From JAPLMW01 sp964619675 (GTDB lineage Bacteria > Planctomycetota > Phycisphaerae > Sedimentisphaerales > UBA12454): a stretch of 49,015 nucleotides of DNA. The translations under genes were made by a program, and so were the position numbers. The notes below the pieces were generated by a model that did not search any database, was not told where the DNA came from, and worked only from the letters and a program-made list of their open reading frames with translations. The stretch covers positions 1-49,015 of the forward strand of contig CAZUEO010000016.1 in assembly GCA_964619675.1 (NCBI GenBank). Direction: 5' to 3'. This document shows, in pieces, positions 1-10,100 of this stretch (position 1 is its first letter; each line of letters starts with the position of its first letter).

Positions 1-121
1 TTTGACGGTCTTTCTGCAGGCGGTATGGAAATCCTGCGTTTGCACTGCTGACAAACCCATTCGACAAGCTCAGGGCAAGTAGAATCGCCGGAAGAATTGA
101 AATCATCTTTCCTGTTTTCAT
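1..121 (-). CDS. Exported protein, N-terminus only (cut by window edge)
   Basis: The frame opens with ATG at 121, seven bases after a good AAGGAG ribosome site, and stays open to the left edge. The roughly 40 visible residues are a classical signal peptide: a short basic start (MKTGK), a hydrophobic stretch (MISILPAILLALSLS) and a small-residue cleavage region (SSANA, then GFPYR). The rest lies outside the window, so no function can be given. The codons for LALSLSNG coincide with a copy of the TTCGACAAGCTCAGG type of dispersed repeat (about 58-80), so part of the signal peptide may derive from a repeat. A promoter with an embedded palindrome lies just upstream. This is safe as an exported protein and unknown beyond that. 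Confidence 0.7.
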   Translation of the reverse strand, partial: MKTGKMISILPAILLALSLSNGFVSSANAGFPYRLQKDRQ

Positions 122-180
122 AGTTTTTCTCCTTTATTTTTTTACACGTGCCTTCTCTACCCTGCGAATTTATCCTTATC

Positions 181-209
181 AATTATTATTAAACCGGTTT
201 AAAAGTCAA
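181..209 (-). promoter_or_regulatory. Promoter with embedded LacI-type palindromic operator
   Basis: On the minus strand TTGACT (209-204) is a near-consensus -35 element. It is followed directly by the perfect 14-bp palindrome TTAAACCGGTTTAA (202-189) and then AT-rich sequence (AATAATAATT) that can supply the -10. A CG-centred palindrome with AAACCGGTTT at its core is the usual shape of LacI/GalR-family operators. Placed between -35 and -10 it would block RNA polymerase. The palindrome is seen; the regulator is inferred. Confidence 0.5.
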
Positions 210-252
210 GTGAATTTCACACATTCTTGAACTTTTTGCGATTTTATTGCTA

Positions 253-286
253 ACTAATCAATTTCAACTAATCAGAAATGATTAGT
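253..286. repeat. Octamer direct and inverted repeats (ACTAATCA)
   Basis: ACTAATCA occurs at 253-260 and 267-274, and its reverse complement TGATTAGT at 279-286. The last two form an 8-bp inverted repeat with a 4-base gap. The group sits 130-165 bases upstream of the exported-protein start at 121 and could be a second regulatory site or a small hairpin. Confidence 0.35.
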
Positions 287-437
287 CACTCTCATAGCGG
301 CTGTTTTTTACCACATTATTAACGCAAAAATCTTTCCTGTTTTGTCTGCTTGTTACATATTATCACTGAAGATGGCGTTTGTCCGCCTGAGACGGATAAA
401 TTTGAATGATTGCAGGAATGCGAATAGATGTGGGAGC

Positions 438-2969
438 TTACGTTCCTTCGGGTTGAGGTTCTTCTTTTGTCGGGCTTGCAGGTACAGGGGCAGATTCGGT
501 TTTGGGTCTTTCTTCGCTTAAACCTTCGAACTTTAAATGTTCTTCGTCCTGAACGTCTATTTTGATGACGTTTTTGCCCTTGAATTGGCCGCGGAGTATA
601 TTTTCGCTCAGCGGGTCTTCGATATATCGCTCGATTGCCCGGCGCAGGGGCCTTGCGCCGAATTCGGTGCTGTAGCCTTTCTCGATTAGAAACTCTTTCG
701 TTACGTTGGCAACTTCAAGATGATAGCCTTGCTTTATAAGGCGTTTGAAAACCTTGTTAAGCTCATACTCGACTATCGTAGTTAAATCGTCCTTTGTCAG
801 TGCGTGGAAGACAATTACATCGTCGAGCCGGTTGAGAAATTCCGGACGGAAATGGCGGTCCACCTCTTTTTGGAGCATTTCCTTCATCTTTTCGTAATTT
901 GCTTCTGCCGTGCGTTTACCGAATCCGAATCCGGCCTGATTTCTGATTAAATCTGCTCCGATATTGCTGGTCATAATCAGGATGACATTTTTGAAATCGA
1001 CATGTCTGCCGAAGCTGTCGGTCAGTCTGCCTTCCTCCATAATTTGCAGCAGCATATTGTAAACGTCAGGATGTGCCTTTTCAATTTCATCTAACAGCAG
1101 CACCGCATAAGGTCTGCGTCTGATTCTCTCGGTGAGCTGTCCGCCTTCCTCATAACCGACATATCCCGGCGGTGCGCCGACAAGGCGGCTGACGTTGTGT
1201 TTTTCCATATATTCGCTCATATCTATCTGAATAAGAGCGTCTTCGTCTCCGAACATAAACTCGGCAAGTGCGCGTGCGAGCAGAGTCTTGCCTACGCCGC
1301 TTGGGCCGAGGAATATGAACGAACCCATCGGGCGATTCGGGTCCTTTAAACCGCTGCGGCTCCTGCGGACGGATTTTGCCACCGCTGCGACAGCCTCATT
1401 CTGGCTTACAACACGCTTGTGCAACTCGCTTTCCAGTTCCAACAGCCGCTCGACTTCGTGTTTCTCGAGGCGTGTCAGTGGTACACCTGTCATCTTGCTG
1501 ACAACCTCGGCAATCGTTTCAGCGTCAACCGTGCCGGTAGTCTCCTTGTTTTGGTCGTACCACTCGCGCTGGATTTCCGCTTTTTTGTCCAAAAGTTTCT
1601 GACATTCATCGCGCAAAGCCGCAGCTCGTTCGTAATCAGCGCTCTTGACTGCCTCATCCTTTTCTACCTGAAGTTTGTCAATCTGCTTTTCTATATCAGC
1701 CAGGTCCGGCGATGTCGTCGTGTTCTTCAGCCGGACAGATGCACCTGATTCGTCCATAACATCTATGGCCTTGTCAGGCAGACAACGGCCGGTGATATAT
1801 CTGCTGGAAAGTTCAACGGCCTGATATAACGCTTCATCAGTGAAATTGACTCGATGATGCGCTTCATAACGGTCGCGAAGACCTTTGAGTATCTCGAGAG
1901 TTTCGTCCCTGCTTGGAGGCTCGACGACAATAGTCTGAAATCTTCGTTCAAGAGCAGCGTCCTTTTCGACATATTTCCGGTACTCGTCAAACGTAGTCGC
2001 GCCGATGCACTGCACCTCGCCTCGTGAAAGGGCGGGCTTTAAGACATTCGAAGCGTCAATTGCACCTTCGGCGCCGCCTGCACCGACCAACGTATGCAAC
2101 TCATCAACAAAAAGCACGACATTTTTGGCTCTTTTTACCTCGTTAATTACAGCCTTGATGCGCTCTTCAAACTGGCCTCGATATTTAGTGCCGGCAACCA
2201 TTAACGCAAGGTCGAGAGAAACAATTCTTTTTTCGCGAAGAAGCTGTGGCGCCTGCTTGTCAGTGATTCGCTGGGCAAGGCCTTCAACAATGGCCGTTTT
2301 GCCAACACCTGCTTCACCGATAAGCACGGGATTATTCTTTGTTCTGCGGCAGAGAACCTGAATGAGACGCTCAATCTCGGTTTTTCTGCCGATAACAGGG
2401 TCAAGTTCGCCTTCAGCGGCCAGGGCAGTTAGATCTCTGCCAAAACTGTCAAGAGCCGGCGTGCGACTCTTAGTCTTTGCAGCAGCCGGGTCCATCTTCA
2501 TGCCCATAGACTGTGGCATGCCATTTTCAACGCCTGCGCCGAGAAGATTCAGAACCTCCTGACGGACGTCTTCGAGCTTAAGACCGAGGTTCATCAGCAC
2601 CTGGGCGGCGATGCCTTCGGTCTCACGAAGAAGCCCCAGCAAGATGTGTTCCGTGCCGATGTAATTGTGATTGAGAGACCGTGCCTCTTCAATCGCATAT
2701 TCAATGACCTTTTTAGCTCTCGGCGTGTGCGGCAGTTTGCCCATCGTTACCATATCAGGACCGCTTTTGACGAGTTTCTCTACCTCAAGACGCAACTTCT
2801 TGATGTCCACATCAAGATTTTTCAATACGTTGGCCCCTACGCCTGACCCTTCCTTGACAAGGCCGAGCAGGATATGCTCGGTCCCGATGTATTCGTGATT
2901 AAATCGCTGGGCCTCCTGATTGGCCAGCGCCATTACTTTTCTGGCTCTATCTGTAAAACGCTCAAACAT
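438..2969 (-). CDS. clpC: ATP-dependent Clp protease ATP-binding subunit ClpC
   Basis: This is a cytoplasmic AAA+ unfoldase that feeds substrates to ClpP. The 843 residues show the full ClpC order: two Clp N-terminal repeats (about 1-145, each containing YIGTEHILLGL), a first AAA domain with Walker A GEAGVGKT near 218, a UVR-type coiled segment (DYERAAALRDECQKL) near 430, a second AAA domain with Walker A GPSGVGKT near 555, and a C-terminal ClpB-type small domain. The UVR middle segment and the length separate it from ClpA and ClpB. The charged, proline-rich tail is not conserved in the family. The ATG at 2969 follows GAGG closely. It is a single gene with its own promoter about 60 bases upstream. 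I see no CIRCE element. Confidence 0.97.
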   Translation of the reverse strand: MFERFTDRARKVMALANQEAQRFNHEYIGTEHILLGLVKEGSGVGANVLKNLDVDIKKLRLEVEKLVKSGPDMVTMGKLPHTPRAKKVIEYAIEEARSLNHNYIGTEHILLGLLRETEGIAAQVLMNLGLKLEDVRQEVLNLLGAGVENGMPQSMGMKMDPAAAKTKSRTPALDSFGRDLTALAAEGELDPVIGRKTEIERLIQVLCRRTKNNPVLIGEAGVGKTAIVEGLAQRITDKQAPQLLREKRIVSLDLALMVAGTKYRGQFEERIKAVINEVKRAKNVVLFVDELHTLVGAGGAEGAIDASNVLKPALSRGEVQCIGATTFDEYRKYVEKDAALERRFQTIVVEPPSRDETLEILKGLRDRYEAHHRVNFTDEALYQAVELSSRYITGRCLPDKAIDVMDESGASVRLKNTTTSPDLADIEKQIDKLQVEKDEAVKSADYERAAALRDECQKLLDKKAEIQREWYDQNKETTGTVDAETIAEVVSKMTGVPLTRLEKHEVERLLELESELHKRVVSQNEAVAAVAKSVRRSRSGLKDPNRPMGSFIFLGPSGVGKTLLARALAEFMFGDEDALIQIDMSEYMEKHNVSRLVGAPPGYVGYEEGGQLTERIRRRPYAVLLLDEIEKAHPDVYNMLLQIMEEGRLTDSFGRHVDFKNVILIMTSNIGADLIRNQAGFGFGKRTAEANYEKMKEMLQKEVDRHFRPEFLNRLDDVIVFHALTKDDLTTIVEYELNKVFKRLIKQGYHLEVANVTKEFLIEKGYSTEFGARPLRRAIERYIEDPLSENILRGQFKGKNVIKIDVQDEEHLKFEGLSEERPKTESAPVPASPTKEEPQPEGT

Positions 2970-3024
2970 AAATACCTCTTCTATAAGAGCTTAAATTCAT
3001 CCAAATTAATTTTTTGACTCGTCT

Positions 3025-3053
3025 ATTTTAGCGGGTGTTGCCAAAACTGTAAA
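3025..3053 (-). promoter_or_regulatory. Sigma-70-type promoter of clpC
   Basis: On the minus strand TTTACA (3053-3048) and TAAAAT (3030-3025) are separated by exactly 17 bases, each one mismatch from consensus. Transcription would start near 3018, leaving a leader of about 50 bases before the clpC ATG at 2969. Confidence 0.55.
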
Positions 3054-3256
3054 GAGCATAGAAGAAACGAATCAGCCGCTTATTCAATTATATATGCTTT
3101 TTGCTCCAAATTGTTCAATTTATGGGTCCTTAGACCGTTCCCACAGGAAGCTTATCAGGTTTTTATCGACAAAAAATGAGGGCAACTTTGGGGTTTTTGG
3201 TATAAAAAAACCCTGTTTTTGGATTTCGCAAGGTATTGTGCGCTGTGTGTTAGGTA

Positions 3257-3511
3257 CTATTCTTCGCTGTGTTCGAGCATTTTACGGAGATATTTATTTT
3301 CCCGACGCGTTGCCTCTACATCAAAAAGCAAATACTTGACTGTCAGTCGCAATTGGTTGAGAGAATCCTGAATATTATTTGCAGTCTGTTTATGATTGTA
3401 AAGTTTAGTCTTTTGAACCAGCGAAAGAAACTTTTTGCTCTGCTCGGCAGGCAAGTCGTTTATTTCATTGAGGAGTTCGAAAACCATCGTTTCAAAAGCA
3501 GATATGTCCAT
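3257..3511 (-). CDS. Small coiled-coil protein of unknown function (84 aa)
   Basis: I do not recognise this protein. I chose the ATG at 3511 (MDISAFETMVF) because AGGAGG sits six bases upstream; the frame stays open further upstream but without a better site. It is soluble, charged and predicted mostly helical, with heptad-like spacing in its second half (LNQLRLTVKYLLFDVEATRRENKYLRKML). It has no signal peptide or cysteines. It stands alone between clpC and a plus-strand gene, so context does not help. The strong ribosome site and open frame argue that it is real. Confidence 0.6.
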   Translation of the reverse strand: MDISAFETMVFELLNEINDLPAEQSKKFLSLVQKTKLYNHKQTANNIQDSLNQLRLTVKYLLFDVEATRRENKYLRKMLEHSEE

Positions 3512-3921
3512 TTCAACACCTCCTACTAAAGTCTTCTTCTTCAACTCCTCCCTGAAGCTGGAACGCATCCTTATAAGTTTTCTGTGCAAAGTTTGTGCCA
3601 TAAGATTCTGGCAGGTATGATATTGATTTAATTGTTTGAAAAGTGAGTTTTTCAGATTTTCTGAGCGGTGTTTTTTTGAGTGGAAAATAGTGCGTATTTT
3701 GCGAAATTTGACGCGGCGTTGCAGAAAGTAGACACAAGACCTGAAGCCGATGTTTTTGTATAATATAACCTGCGTTCAAATATGCAGATATGTATCGAGA
3801 ACCATCTGTTGCTCGAACTCAACGTACAAAAACGTTTGCGGCAGGTTGCACTTGCGAAATAACGGGAATAATATTATCATTAGCTTGTTCGAATGGCTGA
3901 AGATTAAGGAGAAAAGCTGAA
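3512..3921. other. Intergenic region between divergent genes
   Basis: This 410-base gap carries the start regions of the 84-aa gene (minus) and the coiled-coil membrane gene (plus). A weak promoter-like pair, TTGCAC (3846-3851) and TAATAT (3869-3874) with a 17-base spacer, points toward the plus-strand gene. I see nothing else convincing in it. Confidence 0.3.
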
Positions 3922-4884
3922 ATGAAAGTAAGATTGTCTGAAAAGCTGTGGCGGGTGCAATGGCCTGGCCTGTTTGTGGTATTGGCTGTAGTGGGGCTTG
4001 TTCTATGGATTTTGGGTGTGGTATTTACAGTTTTTATGCCCGGTTTTCTGGTAGTATTGTACCTTGCGGCAGCGGTCGGTGGACTGGGAATATTGCTGCT
4101 TGTCAGCGAAGCGGTAAAGAGCCTTAAACAGCAGCAGGAAAAAATCGCACAAATCAGGGAAAATTTGGCCGAGAATAAAAGTCTTCTCGAACAGATAAGC
4201 AGGGGTGTAAGGCTGAGCGAAGCTGCAAAGACAATCGCATACCGCGATACGGACAGACAGCAATTGCGGACCAGCGTTATGGAAAAACTGCATCAGCAGG
4301 ATTTTGAGACAACTTACGCGATGATAGAAGATATTGCCGGAAGAAACGAGTATAAGCAACTCGCCGGCGAACTAAAACTGACTGCGGATAAGTATCGTAA
4401 CGCGACTGACCTTGAAAGAGTCAACCAAATCATCAGCTATATTGATAAGCTGCTTGAGCAGTATCAATGGACATCGGCAAGTGTGCAGATTGGAAGGTTG
4501 CAGGCTCTTTATCCTGATTCGCAGCAGGCAAAAGAGATGCAGCATAGGCTCGCAGAGAAAAAAGAGCAGCGCAAACGAGAGTTGCTGGCTGCCTGGGACC
4601 AGGCAGTTAAGAAAGCCGATACCGACTACAGCCTTACGATATTAAAAGAGCTGGATTTGTACCTGACGCCCAGCGAAGGACTGGCACTGCAGGAAGCGGC
4701 AAGCGAGATATTTAAAAATAAACTTCACAATCTCGGCGTGCAGTTTGCACTTGCCGTCAGCGAAAAAAGCTGGTCGAAAGCTCTTGAAACAGGGCAGGAG
4801 ATTATCAGAGATTTCCCCAACAGCAGAATGGCTGATGAAATCAGAAGTAAGTTGTCTATTTTAAGAGAGCTGGCAAAGGAATAA
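3922..4884 (+). CDS. Membrane-anchored coiled-coil/TPR-like protein, unknown function
   Basis: The 320-residue protein begins with two closely spaced hydrophobic segments (about 14-36 and 39-62: GLFVVLAVVGLVLWILGVVF and the following LVVLYLAAAVGGLGILLLV). A long, charged, helical cytoplasmic part follows. It starts as a coiled coil (KSLKQQQEKIAQIRENLAENK) and continues as repeated helical pairs resembling TPR units, for example ALETGQEIIRDFPNSRMADE near the end. The ATG is preceded by AAGGAG. The sugar kinase gene starts 21 bases after its stop, so the two may be co-transcribed. A scaffold or complex-assembly role would fit the shape, but no family is recognised. Confidence 0.75.
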   Translation: MKVRLSEKLWRVQWPGLFVVLAVVGLVLWILGVVFTVFMPGFLVVLYLAAAVGGLGILLLVSEAVKSLKQQQEKIAQIRENLAENKSLLEQISRGVRLSEAAKTIAYRDTDRQQLRTSVMEKLHQQDFETTYAMIEDIAGRNEYKQLAGELKLTADKYRNATDLERVNQIISYIDKLLEQYQWTSASVQIGRLQALYPDSQQAKEMQHRLAEKKEQRKRELLAAWDQAVKKADTDYSLTILKELDLYLTPSEGLALQEAASEIFKNKLHNLGVQFALAVSEKSWSKALETGQEIIRDFPNSRMADEIRSKLSILRELAKE

Positions 4885-4905
4885 TTTTGCCGCAGGTTAT
4901 TAAGT

Positions 4906-5808
4906 GTGCTGAAATACGAAATCATAACAATCGGCTTGAGTCCTGCGTGGGACAGAATAATCGAGGTCAGGAACATAAACTGGGGACAGCATAAAGCAGT
5001 TTCCACCGAGAAAATTATTCCGGCAGGCAAGGCGCTGAATATAAACAGGGCTCTGGCACAAATGGGCCAAAAGAGCATTGCAGCGGGATTGTGGGGCTGT
5101 GTTGACTGGAAGGAAATGAAACGAGCAACAGCGAATTTGAAAAAATTTGTTCAAATCAGATTTATGAAGGCAGAAGGGAAAACACGTGAAAATGTAACTA
5201 TCATTGATACAGCAAAAAAACGCCAGATACATCTGCGAAGCGAAAGCACTCTTGCAGATGAAAAATCACTCTCTGATTTAAATAAGAATCTTCAGAAAAT
5301 TATAACAGAAAAAAGCTTTTGCATTTTTGCAGGGGCTTTGCCGGGTGGAAGGCTTTTAGGAAAAGCCGTCAGGCTGATTGAAACGGCAAAGAAAAAAGGA
5401 GCAAAGGTCGTTGTTGATGCTTCAGGAGCTGCTCTTAAAAAGATTATTGCCGGAGGCGGATTATTTATTATCAAGCCGAATGTTGAAGAATTCAGCGAAC
5501 TCGTTGGCAAAAAAATACCAAACGAAAAAAATGCAATAATAGCCGCTGCGAAAAAACTGTTGAACAAAACCGCTTTTCTACTTGTAAGCAGAGCAGAAAA
5601 GGGAGCGATATTAATCGGCAGAGATACAATTTTGTCTGCTCGATATGCCGGCAGGAAACGTGAGGTCTATAATACGGTAGGATGCGGGGATTTTTTGCTG
5701 GCAGGATTTATCTGCGAGTTTGCCGGGACGGGAAATTTGAAAAAGGCGCTTGAAAAAGGCCTCAAAACCGCAACGGCAAAAGCATTCGGCAGATTAAGCA
5801 TCCATTAA
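4906..5808 (+). CDS. PfkB-family sugar kinase, 1-phosphofructokinase-like
   Basis: This is a ribokinase-fold kinase of the FruK/LacC/PfkB branch, which phosphorylates fructose 1-phosphate, tagatose 6-phosphate or similar sugars with ATP. The N-terminal substrate motif is PAGKALNINRALAQMG (FruK-like GGKGLNVARAL), and TIGLSPAWDRIIEV is the usual opening strand. The C-terminal signature reads NTVGCGDFLLAGF (family DTVGAGDSF), with the catalytic Asp near residue 261. At 300 residues it has family length. It starts with GTG at 4906. The variant signature (N for D, C for A) and the lack of a phosphotransferase gene nearby leave the substrate open. Its last 15 bases overlap the convergent YihY gene. 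Confidence 0.85.
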   Translation: MLKYEIITIGLSPAWDRIIEVRNINWGQHKAVSTEKIIPAGKALNINRALAQMGQKSIAAGLWGCVDWKEMKRATANLKKFVQIRFMKAEGKTRENVTIIDTAKKRQIHLRSESTLADEKSLSDLNKNLQKIITEKSFCIFAGALPGGRLLGKAVRLIETAKKKGAKVVVDASGAALKKIIAGGGLFIIKPNVEEFSELVGKKIPNEKNAIIAAAKKLLNKTAFLLVSRAEKGAILIGRDTILSARYAGRKREVYNTVGCGDFLLAGFICEFAGTGNLKKALEKGLKTATAKAFGRLSIH

Positions 5809-7101
5809 ATTTCTTATATTATATTGAGAAAGAGTCTGTCTGTGAGATTCATTTATTTGCTTTATAACAACAGACTCATCGCCGGGGGCGACAAATGAAG
5901 CATTCCTGACCGCATCGTAAATTTCTGCAAGATTCACATTCTCGGCAGTGGTGGCAGGTGCAAAGCCCTCTGCCGGTTCGCTTGTTTTCAAAAGCAATCC
6001 TGCCTTTACAAGCAGATTCAAAACCCTTTCCGTAAAATCGGCAGGCAGATTCAACTGGCTGCAGACAAGCTCCGAAGGTACAGGAGCATTCTTCTTTGCG
6101 AAAGCAGTGCAGATAAATTTTATAATATTCATTACCTGTACATCGGTTGCGAGAAAATATTCCTGACGGCGTCTTGCTGCGGCATTTTCAGCTTCTTCGA
6201 TAGTCTTTAAATTCTGTGTTGTAAAGGTGAGCTGAAGACCAAAGAGGACAATAAGCCAGGTTATGTAAATCCACAAAACGCCCAGCGGTATGAGACCCAG
6301 TATGCCGTAGATTTTGCTGTATGGGATTAGCTTGACCGTATAAAGACCGAAGGCCCATTTGGCAAGCAGCCAGGCCAATGCCGCAATCAATGCGCCCCAG
6401 AAAGCCGCCGTTGATTTTACCTTTGCATTGGGCATAAGCATATACAACGCAAATAACCCGACAAACGCCACAGCAAATGGCACAACGGGGCCTATGTAGG
6501 TAAAAATGCCTCTGCTGAAATGGCTGGCAATACTGTACCGGGCATTAACATAGGCGGCAGCGCCGAACAGCAGGGGCCCCAATGTCAGAAATGTCCAGTA
6601 ATTGGTTATTCTTCTTATCAGATTACGCCCCCGACTTACACCCCATATAATATTAAATGAGTTCTCAATGGTGCTTAATACCGCGATAGCCGCCCATATA
6701 ATCAACACACAACTGACGATAGTAATGGAACCTTTGCTCAGATTGCTGTAGAAGCCGGTTGTAAATTCGTCGATTTTCTGCGCCATAGTAATCTTTTCGG
6801 CTGGGTTGTTCGGGTCAACGGGATACTGGATATTTTTAATGAAGGTTTGCTCGTAGAAGAAATTTCTCAGCGGTGCGCCGAGCTCCTCGAAGGCGCCGAG
6901 AGAATGGAAAATCAGAAGCATTACAATCGCAAGCGGCACAAGCCCGAAAATTGTGTTGTATGACAGAACAGCCGCCTGTTGGCCGGCACGATTTTTGCGC
7001 AAAAGTTTTATACATTGAGGCCATAGCCTTATCTGAAAAAATATGAAGCGTGTGAATTTACCCAGCTTGTCTGTAGGAACGGATAATAATTTCTTGAACA
7101 T
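5794..7101 (-). CDS. YihY/BrkB-family inner membrane protein
   Basis: The 435 residues show the YihY/virulence factor BrkB family pattern. A short cytoplasmic start is followed by the hallmark QQAAVLSYNTIFGLVPLAIV and about six membrane helices, the last around IPLGVLWIYITWLIVLFGLQ. A soluble C-terminal domain (about 310-435) looks like a winged helix (SELVCSQLNLPADFTERVLNLLVKAGLL). Family members were once called RNase BN, wrongly; their role is unsettled, possibly transport or envelope maintenance. An AAGGAATAATTT ribosome site is embedded in the last codons of the upstream AsmA-like gene, three bases separate the two genes, and translational coupling is likely. The 3' end overlaps the convergent kinase gene by 15 bases. 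Confidence 0.9.
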   Translation of the reverse strand: MFKKLLSVPTDKLGKFTRFIFFQIRLWPQCIKLLRKNRAGQQAAVLSYNTIFGLVPLAIVMLLIFHSLGAFEELGAPLRNFFYEQTFIKNIQYPVDPNNPAEKITMAQKIDEFTTGFYSNLSKGSITIVSCVLIIWAAIAVLSTIENSFNIIWGVSRGRNLIRRITNYWTFLTLGPLLFGAAAYVNARYSIASHFSRGIFTYIGPVVPFAVAFVGLFALYMLMPNAKVKSTAAFWGALIAALAWLLAKWAFGLYTVKLIPYSKIYGILGLIPLGVLWIYITWLIVLFGLQLTFTTQNLKTIEEAENAAARRRQEYFLATDVQVMNIIKFICTAFAKKNAPVPSELVCSQLNLPADFTERVLNLLVKAGLLLKTSEPAEGFAPATTAENVNLAEIYDAVRNASFVAPGDESVVIKQINESHRQTLSQYNIRNLMDA

Positions 7102-7104
7102 AAA

Positions 7105-10100
7105 TTATTCCTTTTTTTTGAATAAATCTTCCAGCCCTTTTTGTATTTGTCTCTCAAGCTCCCGCCGAGCCTGGTCTTCGAGAAGTTTTCCCACGTCAAT
7201 CTGGGGCTTGTCAACGGTGCCTTTCAGCGGCAGCGTAATTCTCTGGCCGTTATACGTCCAGGGAAGAGTAACGTTCATCCGCATCGACTTGTCAAGACCG
7301 ATACGGCCGCTGAAATTGACGGGTTTATCATTAAAGTTCATCTGCATATTGTCGTATTGGAGGATACCGTCTGCAAGCACAAATCTGGTCGGCAGCACGG
7401 TTATATTGGGGTCCGACGAAACGCCGGTAAGCTGAATAATCTGCGACAGGAAAGATGATGCGCCAAGATGCATATTGTCGATTGATAAAGTGCCGGTAAT
7501 CGCTATAGCGTTTCTGTAGCCTTTTTCGAGAGGTACAGCAAATTTTTCACAATCGAAGTTTAAGATGCCCCTAATATCGGTTGCGTCGGCAAAGACAGGA
7601 TTTACATACCTTAAAAGGGCGTCGGAAGTCTGACGGTTTATTTGAATTCTGTCGAGCATTCTTATCGCCCCCGGGGTCTGGAGCATTGGCGGGCTGCCGG
7701 TGAGATTTGCCGCTGCAGCGAAGTTTAATGTGCCGTTGTTGACTTTTGTGGAAAACGGCGCGATAGTCATAAGGCCTTTTTCAATTTTTATATTGAAATC
7801 GCTTTTGCCGAGATTCAGGCCCATATATTCGGCACTGTCAAATCCAAAGGTTGTTTTTGCGTTAAGATTGGCTTTGAACTGAGCCGGTGCGTTTTTCGGA
7901 TAAACGCTTGAGAACCACAGCGAATCGCTTCTTTTGCCGATTGCGCCAAAGCCGGCCGGCATAAACGGTGAAATAATTGAACTTGCTGCCGCAAGGTCAT
8001 AATCAGCCTTGAAATTACCTTCGGTTTTTGTGTTTGCCCCAAGGTCGGCATTGGACAGGTTGCCTGAGATTTTTATCTGGGGACTGACTATGCTGAGCTG
8101 CGGGATATCGTAAATTTTTTCAGCGGTGTTGAATTTGCCGGCAAAGGAAATAGTCATATTCGGCTGGGTAAAGGTTTCTTTGCCTGGCGAGGAAATTTTG
8201 AGATTTTCAATATTTATCTGTTTTGTTGACGCCTCGATAATATCGCCTGCTTTTTTGAACGTCAAATCGCCGCGTGCAAAACCGGCAAATCGGGTATTTG
8301 CGTCCGTCCTGCCCAAAGCTGCCGCCCAGGCGTTGAGTTTTCCAATCTCAACGGCGAAGTTTGTATTGAACTGTGTTGGGCCCTGTGTGTCTTTGCCGAG
8401 CGGTGCTGTAAGGTTACTAATATTTATTTTGCCAAATGATGCAGAAACATCCGCTGTTTTGATATTAAGCTGCTTTTTGTCGATATCCGCCTGGAAGTCA
8501 TATCCTGCTGTCGCCGAAGGCTCTGAAAGAACCGTACCGTCCGGCATTGTTATCACTACGTTAGCTAAAGATGCGCTGCCGGTGCTTGAAAAAATTCTGT
8601 TTGCCAGCGAGCCTTTGCCGATAAGCTGTGCTGTGCCGGCAAGCTGCGGCTTTATCTCGAAGAACTGGCCCACATCCGATTGCAGGTTGGCAAGGTCCAC
8701 GTCGGCAGTGTAGTTCATATTGTCCGTTGTACCGCTAAGCGACGCCTTTACAAAAGATGAGTCAACAAGCATCTTTTGAACAGTTACCACTTCTTTCTGC
8801 GAGACGATTTTTGCGTCAACCTCGATAGGCTTTGAAAGTATAATCCGTTTTACCGGAAATTTTCCCTCAAGAGCCCAGAGTTTGACCTTGCCGGCAATTG
8901 TTCTTGTGCCGTTCTGTGCTGCGGTGTTTATATTGCCGCTCAATCTGCCGTAGTTAATGTCGAAATCATCCTTGAATTTCGCAATTGTCTTTATCTGTGT
9001 AAAGGTTTTGGCGACATCGCAGTCAAACTCGGCCTGTAGGGTGTCGGCAGAATCGGCTCTTAAAAAATCCTCAAGACTGCGAAGCGTTTTTGGCACAGTT
9101 CCTTTCACATCGGCAGTCAGGCCGTCAGCTTCAATTTTCAGGCGGTCAATGTTTATTGCTTTCTCCGTTGTATTGAGTTTTACGTCGGTGTCAAATTTTG
9201 AAGTCGCCAGCCTGTCGCCTTTCAGAAATGAGCCGGTTATGTCGATGTTGGTTGCATTGATTGTGCCGGCAAGATTTTCAAACTGACCTTTCTGCATTTT
9301 AGCGTTTATGTCGGCTGTGACCGTACCTGAGGTTGCTGCATTGACGTCAAGAGCCGCAAAGAGAGGGGATAATGTCGAAAGCTCAAGGTCGTTGACTTTT
9401 ACGGAAAACTCACCTGTGGCACCTGCAAGAGACCATTCTTTTTTGCCGGTTTTTATCTGGCCGGCTGCGGTTATGTCGGAAGTCTGATTTGGGCCTGCAA
9501 CTGTCATTGAGATATCGAAACTGCTTTTGCTGCCCAAAGGCCTTAAGGCAATTTTGCTGTTTATGTTCTTCAGCTCCAGTGTCGCCATTTGGTCATTTGC
9601 ATCTGGGGCACTGATTTTGCAGTTGCCGTCATTTATCGCCAAATTGAGCCGGTCCAGCGGAATAACCGGTGTGGCAGATTTTGTGCCGGTTTGCTTTGCC
9701 GCTTTTGTTTTCTTTTGCCTGGAACGCTCAACTGTTACTGAAACATCGGGCCTGTCTATTGTTGCCTTGTCTATCTCAACTTTTCCGCCGAGAAGTGCAA
9801 GATAACTTGGACGTGCGGCAATCCGGTCGGCGGTCATTTTTGTTGTGCCGCTGCTGTTCGTAAATTGCAGCTTATCGGCTTTTACGCCTGCAAACCACCC
9901 CATTGAAAGAGAACCAACATCTACTTTGCCGTCAATTGAACTGTTTATTTTATTGAGGATTAAATTCTTCCCGCTGCTGCTTGACAAATATGCCGGCACT
10001 GCAAAAAACGGAATTAGGGAAAACAGGCACAGAAAAAGCAGCATCCACAGGAGAACCTTCACCACGGAAATTTTCGAACCGGTCTTTTTTTGCATATTAT

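Noticed and set aside
1288..1748. Long plus-strand open frames opposite clpC
   Set aside because: They are antisense shadows of a clearly conserved gene, without ribosome sites or family resemblance.
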